Shown piece after piece: positions 16,586-26,008 of a stretch of DNA of 51,142 nucleotides (position 1 is the stretch's first letter; each line of letters opens with the position of its first letter). The notes under the pieces are model-generated. The model searched no databases. It saw only the letters and a list, made by a program, of their open reading frames with translations, and was not told the origin of the DNA. The stretch is from NCBI GenBank assembly GCA_002733665.1, contig NVWM01000013.1, positions 1-51,142 on the forward strand. Reading direction: 5' to 3'. The DNA is from Lutibacter sp. (lineage in GTDB: Bacteria; Bacteroidota; Bacteroidia; Flavobacteriales; Flavobacteriaceae). Position numbers and translations under genes: made by a program.

Positions 16586-16915
16586 TCAAAATAATTCTAA
16601 CTGCAAAGGTGGCGGTTCCTTTGGTGTCTCAACTCTACCCCAAAAGTTCATAATATTACCATATTGTTTATCAGTAATTCTTAGTACACTTACCTTTCCT
16701 AATGGTGGCAACAAGTGTTTAATTCTTTTTTCATGAGCATCAGCACTTTCACTACTTGCACAATGCCTCATATACACAGAGTACTGCATCATTGTAAACC
16801 CATTTTTTAATAGGTTTTTACGAAATTGTTGAGCATTTCGTCTATCTTTTTTTGTTTCAGTTGGTAAATCAAAAAATACAAATAACCACATAATACGATA
16901 ACCGTTTAATTCCAT
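16586..16915 (-). CDS. cas2: CRISPR-associated endonuclease Cas2
   Basis: Adaptation-complex subunit that bridges two Cas1 dimers during spacer integration. The start MELNGYRIMWLFVFFDLPTETKKDRR is typical of type II Cas2, with the conserved Asp at the end of the first beta strand (FFDLP). QYSVYMRHC follows in the ferredoxin-like fold. I use the Met at 16915 (109 residues), which overlaps the cas1 end by 10 bases; an upstream Met at 16957 would add 14 residues lacking family similarity. It is transcribed towards the array. Confidence 0.93.
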   Translation of the reverse strand: MELNGYRIMWLFVFFDLPTETKKDRRNAQQFRKNLLKNGFTMMQYSVYMRHCASSESADAHEKRIKHLLPPLGKVSVLRITDKQYGNIMNFWGRVETPKEPPPLQLELF

Positions 16916-17790
16916 AATTTGGGATAAATTATTTTCCTTGTTTTGCCCATAAAACACTGCTGTAAACTACTTGTGGTTCTAGATATGCCAACCATTAAAG
17001 GGCTTTTGTATCCATCAAAATACACAGTTTCTGTAAGTACGTTTAATAATTCTGTTTTAATCGGTGTGATTAAATCCTGCTCATCATATCGTTGCATAAT
17101 TTCAATTACTTTAGCATCTACTAATGGTCTAAAGGGTTCCATAATATCATCAGCCAAACAAAAGGCATTGTATTTATTATGATGATGAATACCAAGAGTA
17201 GTTAATAAACCACTTCCAGATAATGCTCTTGCCACAGCAGCTCTCAAAACAATGTACCCATAGTTTAAAAATAAGTTTGGATATTTACCATAGCGTTCTC
17301 GTTTAAAATTAAAATCAAATAAATGCTTCCAATAATAGGCGGCTGCAACACCCTCTCTATTATCAGTATCACCACTTAAAACTTTTGAAGCGTAATAATC
17401 CATAGGGTTATTTTCGCAGTTCATTCTGTTCAATAATTCAGATTGATTTTCAATTTTTGACTTAACAATTTGTTGCCATAATTGCTTTTTTAAAGGTTCA
17501 GAAGCGTTAATTTGATTTCTAAATAATTCTTGTTGAATGTGGTGACTGTCTAAATTCAATAACATACTTTGTGGCATGTGCTTATTATCGCAAAAAATGA
17601 CACTAGTATTATTTGATGATAATTTTGATAAAGCAGGTATGGAAATATAAGACTCTTGATGCTCAATGACAATAAATCCAATATCTTCTATTGGCACTGT
17701 TGTTTCTCTTTCAGAAGTTTTTATAACTAGTTGCTCATATTTAGTAGTTAATGAGCATTTATTTCCAAAGAATAAAGTTCTTTTTATCAT
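16906..17790 (-). CDS. cas1: CRISPR-associated endonuclease Cas1 (type II)
   Basis: Spacer integrase, 294 residues. The beta-rich N-terminal domain begins MIKRTLFFGNKCSL. The catalytic triad is visible as Glu146 (DNREG), a His cluster at 202-204 (GIHHHN) and Glu218 (LADDIMEPF). The sequence is of the type II-C subgroup. It is the first gene of a cas1-cas2 operon on the strand opposite cas9, starting 134 bases from the divergent 17925 gene. Its separation from cas9 by the array is unlike the usual cas9-cas1-cas2-array order. Confidence 0.96.
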   Translation of the reverse strand: MIKRTLFFGNKCSLTTKYEQLVIKTSERETTVPIEDIGFIVIEHQESYISIPALSKLSSNNTSVIFCDNKHMPQSMLLNLDSHHIQQELFRNQINASEPLKKQLWQQIVKSKIENQSELLNRMNCENNPMDYYASKVLSGDTDNREGVAAAYYWKHLFDFNFKRERYGKYPNLFLNYGYIVLRAAVARALSGSGLLTTLGIHHHNKYNAFCLADDIMEPFRPLVDAKVIEIMQRYDEQDLITPIKTELLNVLTETVYFDGYKSPLMVGISRTTSSLQQCFMGKTRKIIYPKLWN

Positions 17791-17924
17791 AGTTTTTTTA
17801 ATAAAGATATAAAAAATGATACTAAGATGAAGTAATCACAAGAATATTTAGCAATGAGAAAGATATAAGAAATAGTATTTCTAATTAATTGTATATTTAC
17901 AATTCAATCGTAAAAAGAATATTC

Positions 17925-18353
17925 ATGGAAACTCAAAATTATAAAAATCACAGAAAAATGGTTACTGGATTTCACTACGTAACATTTGCAATAACGGTTA
18001 TATTATTAATAGGCACTGTTATAAACATTATAAAATCATCAGCAGATAATATATATTCAGCATCTTTACTCGTCTTAGTGCCTCTTTTGTTTTTAATTTT
18101 TGGTTACTATATGCGTTCGTTTGCATTAAGAGCACAAGATAGAGCAATACGAGCAGAAGAAAATTTTAGGCATTATTTATTAGCAGGAAAACCATTTAGT
18201 AAAGACTTAAAAATGCGTCAAATTATTGGTTTACGCTTTGCATCAGATGATGAATTTTTAGAACTTGCAAAAAGAGCGGTTTCGGAAAATTTATCAGAAA
18301 ATAAAATAAAAAAATCTATCAAAAATTGGAAAACCGATACTTATAGAGTATAA
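17925..18353 (+). CDS. DUF6526-like small membrane protein
   Basis: 142 residues. METQNYKNHRKMVTGFHYV precedes two hydrophobic segments (about 20-40 and 48-66), then a basic cytoplasmic tail with regularly spaced Arg and Glu and a conserved-looking KMRQIIGLRFASDDEFLELAKRAV. I recognise it as the flavobacterial DUF6526 family from its start; function is unknown. I start at 17925 rather than the upstream in-frame 17889, because the family begins METQNY and a promoter-like TATATTTA at 17892 lies between. It is divergent from cas1 and marks the probable right edge of the accessory block. Confidence 0.75.
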   Translation: METQNYKNHRKMVTGFHYVTFAITVILLIGTVINIIKSSADNIYSASLLVLVPLLFLIFGYYMRSFALRAQDRAIRAEENFRHYLLAGKPFSKDLKMRQIIGLRFASDDEFLELAKRAVSENLSENKIKKSIKNWKTDTYRV

Positions 18354-18428
18354 ATTAAATTTATTGGACTTTATGTTTCCTGTAATATTTAATTTTAAAT
18401 TGCGACTTATAAAATCTAACGAAACTTA

Positions 18429-19700
18429 ATGTTTAATTCTAAGCAAAAATTTACTTATAAAGTAGTATATTCTACTAAGGATATAAATTTAACAGATTGG
18501 AATTCATTTTCAACTGATAATATTTTTCTTGATTTAGATTACCTAGAAACAGTTGAAGAAACGGTTAGTGACGTACATCAGTTTATATATGCTTTGTATT
18601 ATGATGAGAAAGGAAAACCAATTGGAAAATCAATTTTTCAAGTATTAAAGTATGATGCTAGTACGTTTAATTTTGATAGTGTTCCTTGTAGGTTTCAAAA
18701 TAAAATTTTAAGAAAATTTTTAAACAAACAGCTAACCATACTTATAGCAGGAAATATTTTTGCAACAGGAGAAAATGTTTTTTATTTTCAAAAAAACATT
18801 GAAGATGATATTATTTTTGAAAATATAAATAATGTTATAAATCAATTGCTTCAAAAAAATAAATCTATTAATTATATTGTTTTCAAAGAATTTTATCCAG
18901 AGAATAATTCGGTTAAAACTATATTAGAAAATCAACAATTTTTAAACTTTAATATAGATGCGAATATGGTTTTTGATTTAAAGAATCACTGGAATGATTT
19001 TGATGATATAATGCAAGACTATCGAACTAAATATAGATCTAGATTTAATAAAGTATTAATTAATTCTAAACATTTAGTTGTTAAAGATTTTAATGTGAGT
19101 GATATAAAAAAACATTCAGAAAGATTTCAAAATTTATATAATCAAGTTTTGAAAAACTCAAACTTTAATTTGGGGATTTTTAATATCAACACGTTTATAG
19201 GGCTTAAAGAAAAGTTATCAGATAAGTATAAGATTTTTGGCTATTTTGTTGATGATAAGTTAATAGGATTTAGATCTTCATTTGTTAAGAATAGTACATT
19301 AGAAACGAGTTTTGTTGGGATTGACTATGAATATAGTTTGAAATATAAATTGTATCCAAAAATGCTTGTTGATTTTATAAACGATGGCTTAAAAAATAAC
19401 GCTACTTCTATTGGTTTTGGTAGAACTGCAGAAACCATGAAGAGTGCTTTTGGAGCAAAACCACTAAATATGAATTTATTTATTAGACCACGATCTAAAG
19501 CTGGTAAGTTTTTATTGCGATTAATTGTCCAGAATATCAATCCATCTGAATTTAAATTGCGGCAACCATTTAAAAGAGAGTTTAATACAGATCAAAATAC
19601 ACTTGCTGACAGTAGTACAATAAAAATTAAGGAACATCGTAATAGTTTTATGAATTTTAACTTTTATCCTTTTAATAGAAACAAAATTTCAAAGATTTAG
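18429..19700 (+). CDS. FemAB/GNAT-like acyltransferase fold protein
   Basis: 423 residues with no signal peptide. The second half has features of the GNAT/FemAB fold: FGYFVDDKLIGFRSSFVKNSTLETSFVGIDYEYS (about 275-310), a strand-loop-strand typical of the acyl-CoA or aminoacyl-tRNA site, and KSAFGAKPLNMNLFIRP near the end of the fold. Such flavobacterial proteins are annotated as GNAT or peptidoglycan-bridge-type transferases, but the substrate is unknown. The N-terminal half is unassigned. It lies 9 bases before the YdjM-like gene and is probably co-transcribed with it. Confidence 0.6.
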   Translation: MFNSKQKFTYKVVYSTKDINLTDWNSFSTDNIFLDLDYLETVEETVSDVHQFIYALYYDEKGKPIGKSIFQVLKYDASTFNFDSVPCRFQNKILRKFLNKQLTILIAGNIFATGENVFYFQKNIEDDIIFENINNVINQLLQKNKSINYIVFKEFYPENNSVKTILENQQFLNFNIDANMVFDLKNHWNDFDDIMQDYRTKYRSRFNKVLINSKHLVVKDFNVSDIKKHSERFQNLYNQVLKNSNFNLGIFNINTFIGLKEKLSDKYKIFGYFVDDKLIGFRSSFVKNSTLETSFVGIDYEYSLKYKLYPKMLVDFINDGLKNNATSIGFGRTAETMKSAFGAKPLNMNLFIRPRSKAGKFLLRLIVQNINPSEFKLRQPFKREFNTDQNTLADSSTIKIKEHRNSFMNFNFYPFNRNKISKI

Positions 19701-19709
19701 TAAAATTAA

Positions 19710-20759
19710 ATGGATTCATTAACACAAATAGTTTTAGGAGCAGCAGTTGGAGAAGTTATTTTAGGTAAAAAACTTGGGAATAGAGCCGTGTTTTGGGGAG
19801 CCATTGCAGGAACAATTCCAGATTTTGATGTTTTTCTAAATTTTATAGTCTCAGATAAATTGTCTGCAACATTAATGCATCGCGCATTTTCACATTCCTT
19901 TTTATTTGTAATTACCATTGCACCTCTTTTGGGTTATTTGTTCACTAAAATGTTTAAGAAAAGCAAAGCCACTTTTCGAGATTGGTCAATACTTTTTTTC
20001 TGGGGATTTCTGACTCATATTTTATTGGATGTACAAACAACTTATGGCACGCAATTACTTTGGCCTTTCCATAATCGATTGGCAATAAGTAATGTTTTTG
20101 TTGTCGACCCGTTTTATACGTTGCCCTTTTTGATTTTTGTGATTGTAACGATGTTCTATAAACGTACAAATCCAAAGAGAGCAAGAATTAATAGGATTGG
20201 ATTATATGTAAGTTCAGGTTATTTAATACTAACACTAGTATTCAAAATGTTTACCTATCAAAAATTTACAAAAAATTTAGAAAGTCAACAAATAGATTAT
20301 AATCGTATTGAAACTGGTCCAACTCCTCTAAACGCAATACTTTGGTATGCAAATGTTGAAACAGATAATCATTATTATGTTGGATATTATTCGCTATTGG
20401 ATAAAGATGATAACATTCAATTTAAAAAGTTTGACAAGAATCATCAATTGAGAAATCAACTAAAAGAGTATAATAATTTTAAACGGATGAATCGTTTTTC
20501 TAAGGATTGGTATTTTCTAAGTGAAGCAAATGATATTATTTATTATAACAATATACGTTTTGGAACTTTCGGATTTAAAAATGAAGATAGACAATTTGTA
20601 TTTAATCAACAGGTGAAAATTATTGGTGACGATATTCAGTTTGTGGAAAGGGATAGAAACCCAAAATCACTTGCTGATAATAAAGATGAAAAGAATGAAG
20701 ATTCCTTTTTTAAACTATTTTTTAATAGTTTGATCAAAAGGGTTTTGGGGAATAAATAA
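19710..20759 (+). CDS. YdjM-like membrane-bound metal-dependent hydrolase family protein
   Basis: 349 residues, starting MDSLTQIVLGAAVGEVILG, the family's usual start. The conserved polar residues in membrane segments are present: PDFDVFL (about 37-43), HRAFSHSFLF (about 58-67) and THILLDVQTTYG (about 102-113), the proposed metal ligands. About four to five membrane helices are followed by a soluble C-terminal half of about 180 residues rich in Tyr, Asp and Lys. The biochemical activity of this family is not established. A perfect terminator follows the stop. Confidence 0.8.
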   Translation: MDSLTQIVLGAAVGEVILGKKLGNRAVFWGAIAGTIPDFDVFLNFIVSDKLSATLMHRAFSHSFLFVITIAPLLGYLFTKMFKKSKATFRDWSILFFWGFLTHILLDVQTTYGTQLLWPFHNRLAISNVFVVDPFYTLPFLIFVIVTMFYKRTNPKRARINRIGLYVSSGYLILTLVFKMFTYQKFTKNLESQQIDYNRIETGPTPLNAILWYANVETDNHYYVGYYSLLDKDDNIQFKKFDKNHQLRNQLKEYNNFKRMNRFSKDWYFLSEANDIIYYNNIRFGTFGFKNEDRQFVFNQQVKIIGDDIQFVERDRNPKSLADNKDEKNEDSFFKLFFNSLIKRVLGNK

Positions 20760-20793
20760 AAAACGCTTTAAAATATATTTTAAAGCGTTTTTG
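20757..20793. terminator. Bidirectional terminator
   Basis: The palindrome AACGCTTTAAAATA with its complement is flanked by A and T runs. It serves the YdjM-like gene from the left and the DUF1761 gene from the right. Confidence 0.9.
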
Positions 20794-20816
20794 TAAATAT
20801 GTTTATGAAAAGAATT

Positions 20817-21305
20817 CTACATATAAGCGCAAATAACTCCACCCATTAATCCAAGTGTTACAATCCAATATCCTGAGTTTATTAGAATGTTTTTAAACCC
20901 TTTTCGTTCAAACATTGCGTTTGTTGCTATCACTGGCATTGCAAAAAAGAAACCAGCAAGTACTCCATGTAAAACTCCATGTTTAAATGTTCTGAAGTTT
21001 GTGCCATATTTAGCCATAAAGTCTGCAAAATATTGAGTAGAACTTTCATCTAATTCAGATCCACCGAGAGTAGATAAAACTCCAAATTGATGAATAGACA
21101 TTTGCATAATTACCGACGCAATCAAAATGCTAAATACGTAACTTAGAAAGAATATAAGAGGCATATTTGCTCCTTTCATTTTTTCTTCTGTAAGTCCTGT
21201 TGAGTTCATCCAAGCAGTACCAAATACTTTTGGGTTGTACCAAATAAAGCCCATGATTAACGGTATTAATGCCGCTATTAATAAGATGTAATAATTTAAT
21301 TCCAT
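20817..21305 (-). CDS. DUF1761 domain membrane protein
   Basis: 162 residues with four hydrophobic segments (about 5-20, 50-70, 108-128 and 142-160). The early IPLIMGFIWYNPKVFGTAWM is the DUF1761 signature (GFxWYxPxxFGxxWM). Function unknown; the family is widespread in Bacteroidota. It is a single gene, convergent with the YdjM-like gene across a shared terminator. Confidence 0.85.
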   Translation of the reverse strand: MELNYYILLIAALIPLIMGFIWYNPKVFGTAWMNSTGLTEEKMKGANMPLIFFLSYVFSILIASVIMQMSIHQFGVLSTLGGSELDESSTQYFADFMAKYGTNFRTFKHGVLHGVLAGFFFAMPVIATNAMFERKGFKNILINSGYWIVTLGLMGGVICAYM

Positions 21306-21366
21306 GATAAAAAGTTTTTTAGTTACATTTCAAATATAACGATTTTATTTTGCATGGATAAATTTA

Positions 21367-21969
21367 CTATGTTGTTATATAGTGATATAGAATACGGAAA
21401 GAGAATAAAATCATTAAAATTCCAGAGACTTTATAAATCAAAAATATTTTTTTAGAATTCAATAAAGGAGTTAATTTTTTTGCCAAGATAACTTTAACAA
21501 TATCAATTGTTAAAATTCCAAATACTAGAGAGAATAAGAAATAAGAACCGTTTTCTTGATATTTTTCAAAACCATATTTAGCAATTAAAACCCAAAACCC
21601 TAAAACAAATGGGTTGAAGAAATTAACACTAAATCCTTTTATAAAGTTTTGAAAGTGAGTAAGGTTAGAAACTTTATTTTTCAATTCAATATTTTTAGTT
21701 TTAAGTATATAGGAGACTCCAAATCCAAATAAAATAAGGAAACCAATGATTCCAAGATATTCATTTAAAAAATGATTTTCTAATAATATATTAACTCCAA
21801 AGAATGAAATGATTGATGTGTAAATAATATCACCTAAAAAAATTCCAAGACTTACTCCAAAACCAGATTTAAAACCATTTCTAATTGTAGCGTTGATTAA
21901 AATAAAAACAACAGGACCAATTATGAAAAGCGTTGTTAAACCGATAAGAAAACCTTCTAGTATATCCAT
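21367..21969 (-). CDS. LysE/RhtB-family amino acid exporter
   Basis: Inner-membrane efflux permease with about six hydrophobic helices in 200 residues. MDILEGFLIGLTTLFIIGPVVFILINATIRNG carries the family's N-terminal GPVxxxxxxxxxxxG pattern, and FSVNFFNPFVLGFWV (about 113-127) is the conserved second-half NPxxxxFW motif. I use the ATG at 21969; a TTG one codon upstream also reads in frame. The substrate is unknown. It lies between two minus/plus switches and is probably monocistronic. Confidence 0.85.
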   Translation of the reverse strand: MDILEGFLIGLTTLFIIGPVVFILINATIRNGFKSGFGVSLGIFLGDIIYTSIISFFGVNILLENHFLNEYLGIIGFLILFGFGVSYILKTKNIELKNKVSNLTHFQNFIKGFSVNFFNPFVLGFWVLIAKYGFEKYQENGSYFLFSLVFGILTIDIVKVILAKKLTPLLNSKKIFLIYKVSGILMILFSFRILYHYITT

Positions 21970-22072
21970 CAAATTATGCTTCAGTAAAAAAACAATGTAT
22001 GTCTTTTTTTGTAATTTAAAACTAATAACTAAGGATATAAAATAATTTCATTCAATATCTAAAAAATTAGAT

Positions 22073-22102
22073 TTTGAGTGGTTTTAATTAGTTGTATATT
22101 TA
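22073..22102 (+). promoter_or_regulatory. Promoter of the 22124 lipoprotein hydrolase
   Basis: TTTG (22073-22076), an 18-base spacer and TATATTTA (22095-22102), one base off the TAnnTTTG box, 21 bases before the ATG. Confidence 0.6.
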
Positions 22103-22123
22103 CATTTCACTTTTTTATTTATT

Positions 22124-22945
22124 ATGAAGAAAATACTATTTTATACACTTTGTTGTTTTGCATTTATTTCTTGCAACACAAAAGAGAGGAAGCCACAGAA
22201 TATAATTGAAAAAAACACAGAAGTTACTGTTGAAAATGACACTATTGAAGTTCCCAATATATTTGTTGTAAAAACGAGATTTCCTTCAGCGGATGGCTTA
22301 CTCATTTCGGCTGATTTGTATGAAGTGAATGGTAAAAAGCCAATAGTTCTATTATGTCACCAAGCAGGATTTAGTAGGGGTGAATATAAAGATACTGCTA
22401 TAAAATTAAATTATTTAGGCTATTCTTGTTTAGCTATTGACCAACGGTCAGGAGAAATAGCAAACGAAATATCAAACGAAACTGCTCAACGAGCAAAAGA
22501 AAAAGGCTTGCCAACAAGTTATTTAGATGCACGTCAAGATATTGAATCTGCAATTGATTATTTGTATGACATGAATGGAAATCAACCGATACTATTAGTT
22601 GGTAGTTCGTATTCAGCATCTCTAGTGTTGCTGATAGGTAAAGAAAATGAGAAAGTTAAGGCAGTTGCAGCATTTAGTCCTGGAGAATATTTGAAAGGAA
22701 TTAAAATGAGTGATAAACTTCAAGATTATAAGAAGTCTGTTTTTGTGACTTCATCTAAAAATGAAATTCAACAAATCAAAGGCTTGAAAATAGGTGTAAC
22801 GAAAGGGAAACTAGTTCATTTTGAACCATTAACTGACGGTATACACGGTTCAAGAGCGCTTTGGAAATCTACTAAAGGCAATGATAAATACTGGGAAGCA
22901 TTTGAAGGGTTCTTAGATATGTTTGATCAGAAAATAGAAGAGTAA
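22124..22945 (+). CDS. Alpha/beta-hydrolase lipoprotein
   Basis: 273 residues. The signal peptide MKKILFYTLCCFAFISC ends in a lipobox Cys, so it should be a membrane-anchored lipoprotein facing the periplasm or surface. The hydrolase fold shows strand-turn PIVLLCHQAGFSRGEY (oxyanion region), CLAIDQRSG, the nucleophile elbow LLVGSSYSASLVL (Ser within GSSYS) and a C-terminal DGIHGSRAL His. It resembles dienelactone-hydrolase-like or acetyl-esterase-like proteins; the substrate is unknown. It is followed by the long pfkA leader. Confidence 0.82.
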   Translation: MKKILFYTLCCFAFISCNTKERKPQNIIEKNTEVTVENDTIEVPNIFVVKTRFPSADGLLISADLYEVNGKKPIVLLCHQAGFSRGEYKDTAIKLNYLGYSCLAIDQRSGEIANEISNETAQRAKEKGLPTSYLDARQDIESAIDYLYDMNGNQPILLVGSSYSASLVLLIGKENEKVKAVAAFSPGEYLKGIKMSDKLQDYKKSVFVTSSKNEIQQIKGLKIGVTKGKLVHFEPLTDGIHGSRALWKSTKGNDKYWEAFEGFLDMFDQKIEE

Positions 22946-23041
22946 AGACAAATCTATTTTTCTCTTTAGTGTTTTTCGAATCCTTATTAATTGTCTTCAT
23001 TTATTCAAAATAATTTACTTAAAACACCTTTTTTATAGATT

Positions 23042-23133
23042 GTATATTTATGAAATCGATGTGATCGAATTACGCTAAAAACATAGGAAACTAAGCCTAC
23101 AAATCGTAAATTTGTAATACTATATATTTTAAA
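23042..23133 (+). promoter_or_regulatory. pfkA upstream region with two promoter-like boxes and hairpins
   Basis: TATATTTA (23042-23049) and TAAATTTG (23107-23114) are two candidate -7 boxes. Between them lie short hairpins: TCGAT-GTG-ATCGA, TAGG-AAACTAAG-CCTA, and TACAAAT paired with ATTTGTA overlapping the second box. Folding of the last hairpin would compete with the second box only at the DNA level. This may be two promoters or one promoter with a structured leader. Confidence 0.4.
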
Positions 23134-24117
23134 ATGAATAAAGTTAATAAAATAGCAGTTTTAACTTCAGGAGGAGATTCTCCAGGGATGAATGCTGCAA
23201 TTAGATCAGTAGTTAGAGCATGTGCATACTATAATATTGAAAGTGTTGGAATATATCGAGGATATCAAGGAATGATTGAAGGAGATTTTAAAGAATTGAA
23301 TGCTCGAAGCGTAAATAATATTATTAATAAAGGAGGAACTATCTTAAAAACAGCTCGTTCAGAGGAGTTTAGAACAGTTGAAGGGCGCAAAAAGGCTTTT
23401 GAAAATCTTAAAAAGAAGAATATTGATGCTTTTGTTGTTATTGGTGGTGATGGAAGTTTTACAGGAGCAGAGATATTTAATGAAGAATTTAATTTCCCAG
23501 TAATTGGAATTCCTGGAACTATAGATAATGATATTTTTGGAACTAATTTTACACTTGGTTATGATACTGCCCTAAATACGGCTGTAGAGGCTATAGATAA
23601 AATTAGAGACACTGCAAGTTCACATAATAGGTTGTTTTTTGTTGAAGTTATGGGTCGTGATGTTGGACATATTGCATTGAATGTAGGTGTAGGAGCTGGA
23701 GCAGAAGAGATATTAATTCCTGAAGAAGATTTAGGTTTAGATAGATTGTTGGAGTCGCTTAAAAAAAGTCGAAAATCTGGAAAAACATCAAGTATTGTAG
23801 TAGTAGCAGAAGGAGATAAGACAGGAGAGAATGTTTTTGAATTGGCAAAGTATGTAGAAGAAAACATGCCTAATTATGAAGTTAGAGTGTCCGTTTTAGG
23901 GCACATGCAGCGAGGAGGTGCGCCATCTTGTTTTGATAGGGTATTGGCAAGTAGAATGGGAGTAAAAGCAGTAGAAGTTTTATTAGAAGGAAAATCAAAT
24001 TTTATGGTTGGTATTCATGATAATGAAATAACATTAACATCATTAGACCTTGCAATAAAAGGAGAAACTAAAATAAACACAGAACTAATAAAGGTTTCTG
24101 ATATAATGACAACATAA
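23134..24117 (+). CDS. pfkA: ATP-dependent 6-phosphofructokinase
   Basis: Glycolytic kinase converting fructose-6-phosphate to fructose-1,6-bisphosphate. The ATP site LTSGGDSPGMNAAIRSVVR is near residue 10, VIGGDGSFTGA near 103, and the catalytic PGTIDNDI near 127. FFVEVMGRDVGHIAL and VLGHMQRGGAPSCFDR complete the sugar-phosphate site. The Gly of GGDGS favours ATP rather than pyrophosphate as donor. 327 residues is typical. It is first of a compact run pfkA-gapA-GlcNAc kinase with gaps of 15 and 16 bases. Confidence 0.97.
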   Translation: MNKVNKIAVLTSGGDSPGMNAAIRSVVRACAYYNIESVGIYRGYQGMIEGDFKELNARSVNNIINKGGTILKTARSEEFRTVEGRKKAFENLKKKNIDAFVVIGGDGSFTGAEIFNEEFNFPVIGIPGTIDNDIFGTNFTLGYDTALNTAVEAIDKIRDTASSHNRLFFVEVMGRDVGHIALNVGVGAGAEEILIPEEDLGLDRLLESLKKSRKSGKTSSIVVVAEGDKTGENVFELAKYVEENMPNYEVRVSVLGHMQRGGAPSCFDRVLASRMGVKAVEVLLEGKSNFMVGIHDNEITLTSLDLAIKGETKINTELIKVSDIMTT

Positions 24118-24132
24118 AAGAAAAAAAATAGA

Positions 24133-25134
24133 ATGGCAAAAACAAAAATTGGAATTAATGGATTTGGTAGAATAGGAAGAATTGCTTTTAGAATAGCAAT
24201 GAAAAATCCAAAAGTTCAAGTTGTAGGAATTAATGATTTATTAGATATAGATCATTTAGCATATTTATTAAAATACGATTCAGTTCATGGTAAATTTGAT
24301 GGTGATATTTCTGTAAAAAAAGGAAATTTAGTTATAGACGGAAATGAAATTAGAGTTTCTGCGGAAAGAAATCCAGAAGATTTAAAATGGGATGAAGTAG
24401 GAGTTGAAGTTGTTTTAGATTGTACAGGAATTTTTAAAACATTAGAGAGTGCAGGAACTCATTTAAAAGCAGGAGCAAAGAAAGTGATAATTTCAGCACC
24501 TTCTGCTGATGCACCAATGTTTGTTATGGGAGTTAATCATGATAAAGTTAAGGCGTCAGATACAGTAGTTTCAAACGCTTCATGTACTACAAACTGTTTA
24601 GCACCAATTGTTAAAGTGATAAATGACAACTTTGGTATTGTTGAAGGGTTAATGACCACAATTCATGCAGCAACTTCTACTCAATATACAGTTGATAGTG
24701 CATCAAGAAAAAATTATAGATTAGGAAGGTCGGCAATAAATAATATCATTCCAACATCTACAGGCGCTGCAAAAGCAGTTGGAAAAGTATTGCCAGAAGT
24801 AGATGGGAAATTAACAGGAATGGCATTTAGAGTTCCTACAGCGAATGTTTCGGTTGTAGACTTGACAGTTAGAACTGAAAAAAGCACAACGATTCAAGAA
24901 TTAAAAAAAGCACTTAAAAATGCCTCAGAAAATGAAATGAAAGGTGTTCTAGGTTATACGGAAGAACAAGTAGTTTCTCAAGATTTCGTATCCGAATCAA
25001 GAACAAGTGTTTTTGATGCAGGAGCTAGTGTTAGGTTGAATGACAACTTTTTCAAATTAGTTTCTTGGTATGATAACGAATATGGGTATTCATCAAAATT
25101 AATTGATTTAGCACTTCATATAAATTCACTATAA
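24133..25134 (+). CDS. gapA: Glyceraldehyde-3-phosphate dehydrogenase
   Basis: Phosphorylating NAD-dependent GAPDH, 333 residues. The Rossmann start [16 protein letters not shown] is at residue 4, the catalytic Cys lies in [12 protein letters not shown] (about 150), the catalytic His in [10 protein letters not shown], and the C-terminal [10 protein letters not shown] motif is intact. Near-perfect match to the family in length and motifs. It is in the glycolytic operon directly after pfkA. Confidence 0.97.
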   Translation: MAKTKIGINGFGRIGRIAFRIAMKNPKVQVVGINDLLDIDHLAYLLKYDSVHGKFDGDISVKKGNLVIDGNEIRVSAERNPEDLKWDEVGVEVVLDCTGIFKTLESAGTHLKAGAKKVIISAPSADAPMFVMGVNHDKVKASDTVVSNASCTTNCLAPIVKVINDNFGIVEGLMTTIHAATSTQYTVDSASRKNYRLGRSAINNIIPTSTGAAKAVGKVLPEVDGKLTGMAFRVPTANVSVVDLTVRTEKSTTIQELKKALKNASENEMKGVLGYTEEQVVSQDFVSESRTSVFDAGASVRLNDNFFKLVSWYDNEYGYSSKLIDLALHINSL

Positions 25135-25150
25135 ACAAATCTATTAAAAA

Positions 25151-26008
25151 ATGATTTTAATTGCTGATGGAGGCTCGACAAAATGCGATTGGATAGTACT
25201 TGATGATAGAGGCGAAATTCTCTTAAAAACAAGAACTAAAGGGCTGAATCCTGCAGTTTTTAAGAAAGAAATCATCAAAAATAGACTTGTTGAAAACGAA
25301 GCTTTAAAAAAGTATAAGACCAAGATAAGAGAAGTTTACTTTTATGGTGCTGGATGTGGAACAAAAAATCCGTGTATAATGCTCAAAGATGTTTTTGAGG
25401 ATTACTTTTCTAATGCAATTGTTGCTGTAAAAGAAGATACCTATGCAGCTACTTATGCAGTCACTTCAGAACCTGGAATTGTTTGTATCCTTGGAACAGG
25501 CTCAAATAGTAGTTTTTTTGACGGTAAGACTATCCATACATCTATACCTTCGTTAGGTTATATTCTGATGGATGAAGCTAGTGGTAATTATTTTGGTAAA
25601 AAATTAATTCGTGATTATTTTTACAAGAAAATGCCTGAGGAGTTACGCTTAAAATTTGCTTCGCAGTATGATTTAAATGCAGATGAAATTAAATTGAACA
25701 TTTATAAAAAGGAAAATCCCAATACATATTTAGCCAATTTTGCAGAATTTATGTTTAAAAGCGAACAAAACGAATACTTTACTTCAGTGCTTAAAAAGGG
25801 AATTAAAGATTTTTTTAAAAACAGAATTAAGCCGTACGATAATTATAAAGAAGTTCCTGTTCATTTTGTAGGTTCAATTGCTTACTTTTCTTCGGATGTT
25901 ATCAATCAAGTAGCAAAAAAATACAATGTAAAAATTGGAAATATTGTAAGAAGACCTATAGATGGATTGATAGAATATCACAGAAAGAAATTACAAATAA
26001 TCAAGTAA
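25151..26008 (+). CDS. BadF/BadG-type N-acetylglucosamine kinase
   Basis: 285-residue ASKHA-fold kinase. Phosphate 1 motif LIADGGSTKCDW at the N-terminus, adenosine-side motif GIVCILGTGSNSSFF (about 110), and SLGYILMDEASGNYFGKKL typical of the GlcNAc/glucosamine kinase subgroup. It probably phosphorylates GlcNAc salvaged from cell wall or chitin, which fits with anmK elsewhere in the window. It is third in the pfkA-gapA run. Its 3' end overlaps the convergent murF 3' end by 18 bases. Confidence 0.82.
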   Translation: MILIADGGSTKCDWIVLDDRGEILLKTRTKGLNPAVFKKEIIKNRLVENEALKKYKTKIREVYFYGAGCGTKNPCIMLKDVFEDYFSNAIVAVKEDTYAATYAVTSEPGIVCILGTGSNSSFFDGKTIHTSIPSLGYILMDEASGNYFGKKLIRDYFYKKMPEELRLKFASQYDLNADEIKLNIYKKENPNTYLANFAEFMFKSEQNEYFTSVLKKGIKDFFKNRIKPYDNYKEVPVHFVGSIAYFSSDVINQVAKKYNVKIGNIVRRPIDGLIEYHRKKLQIIK

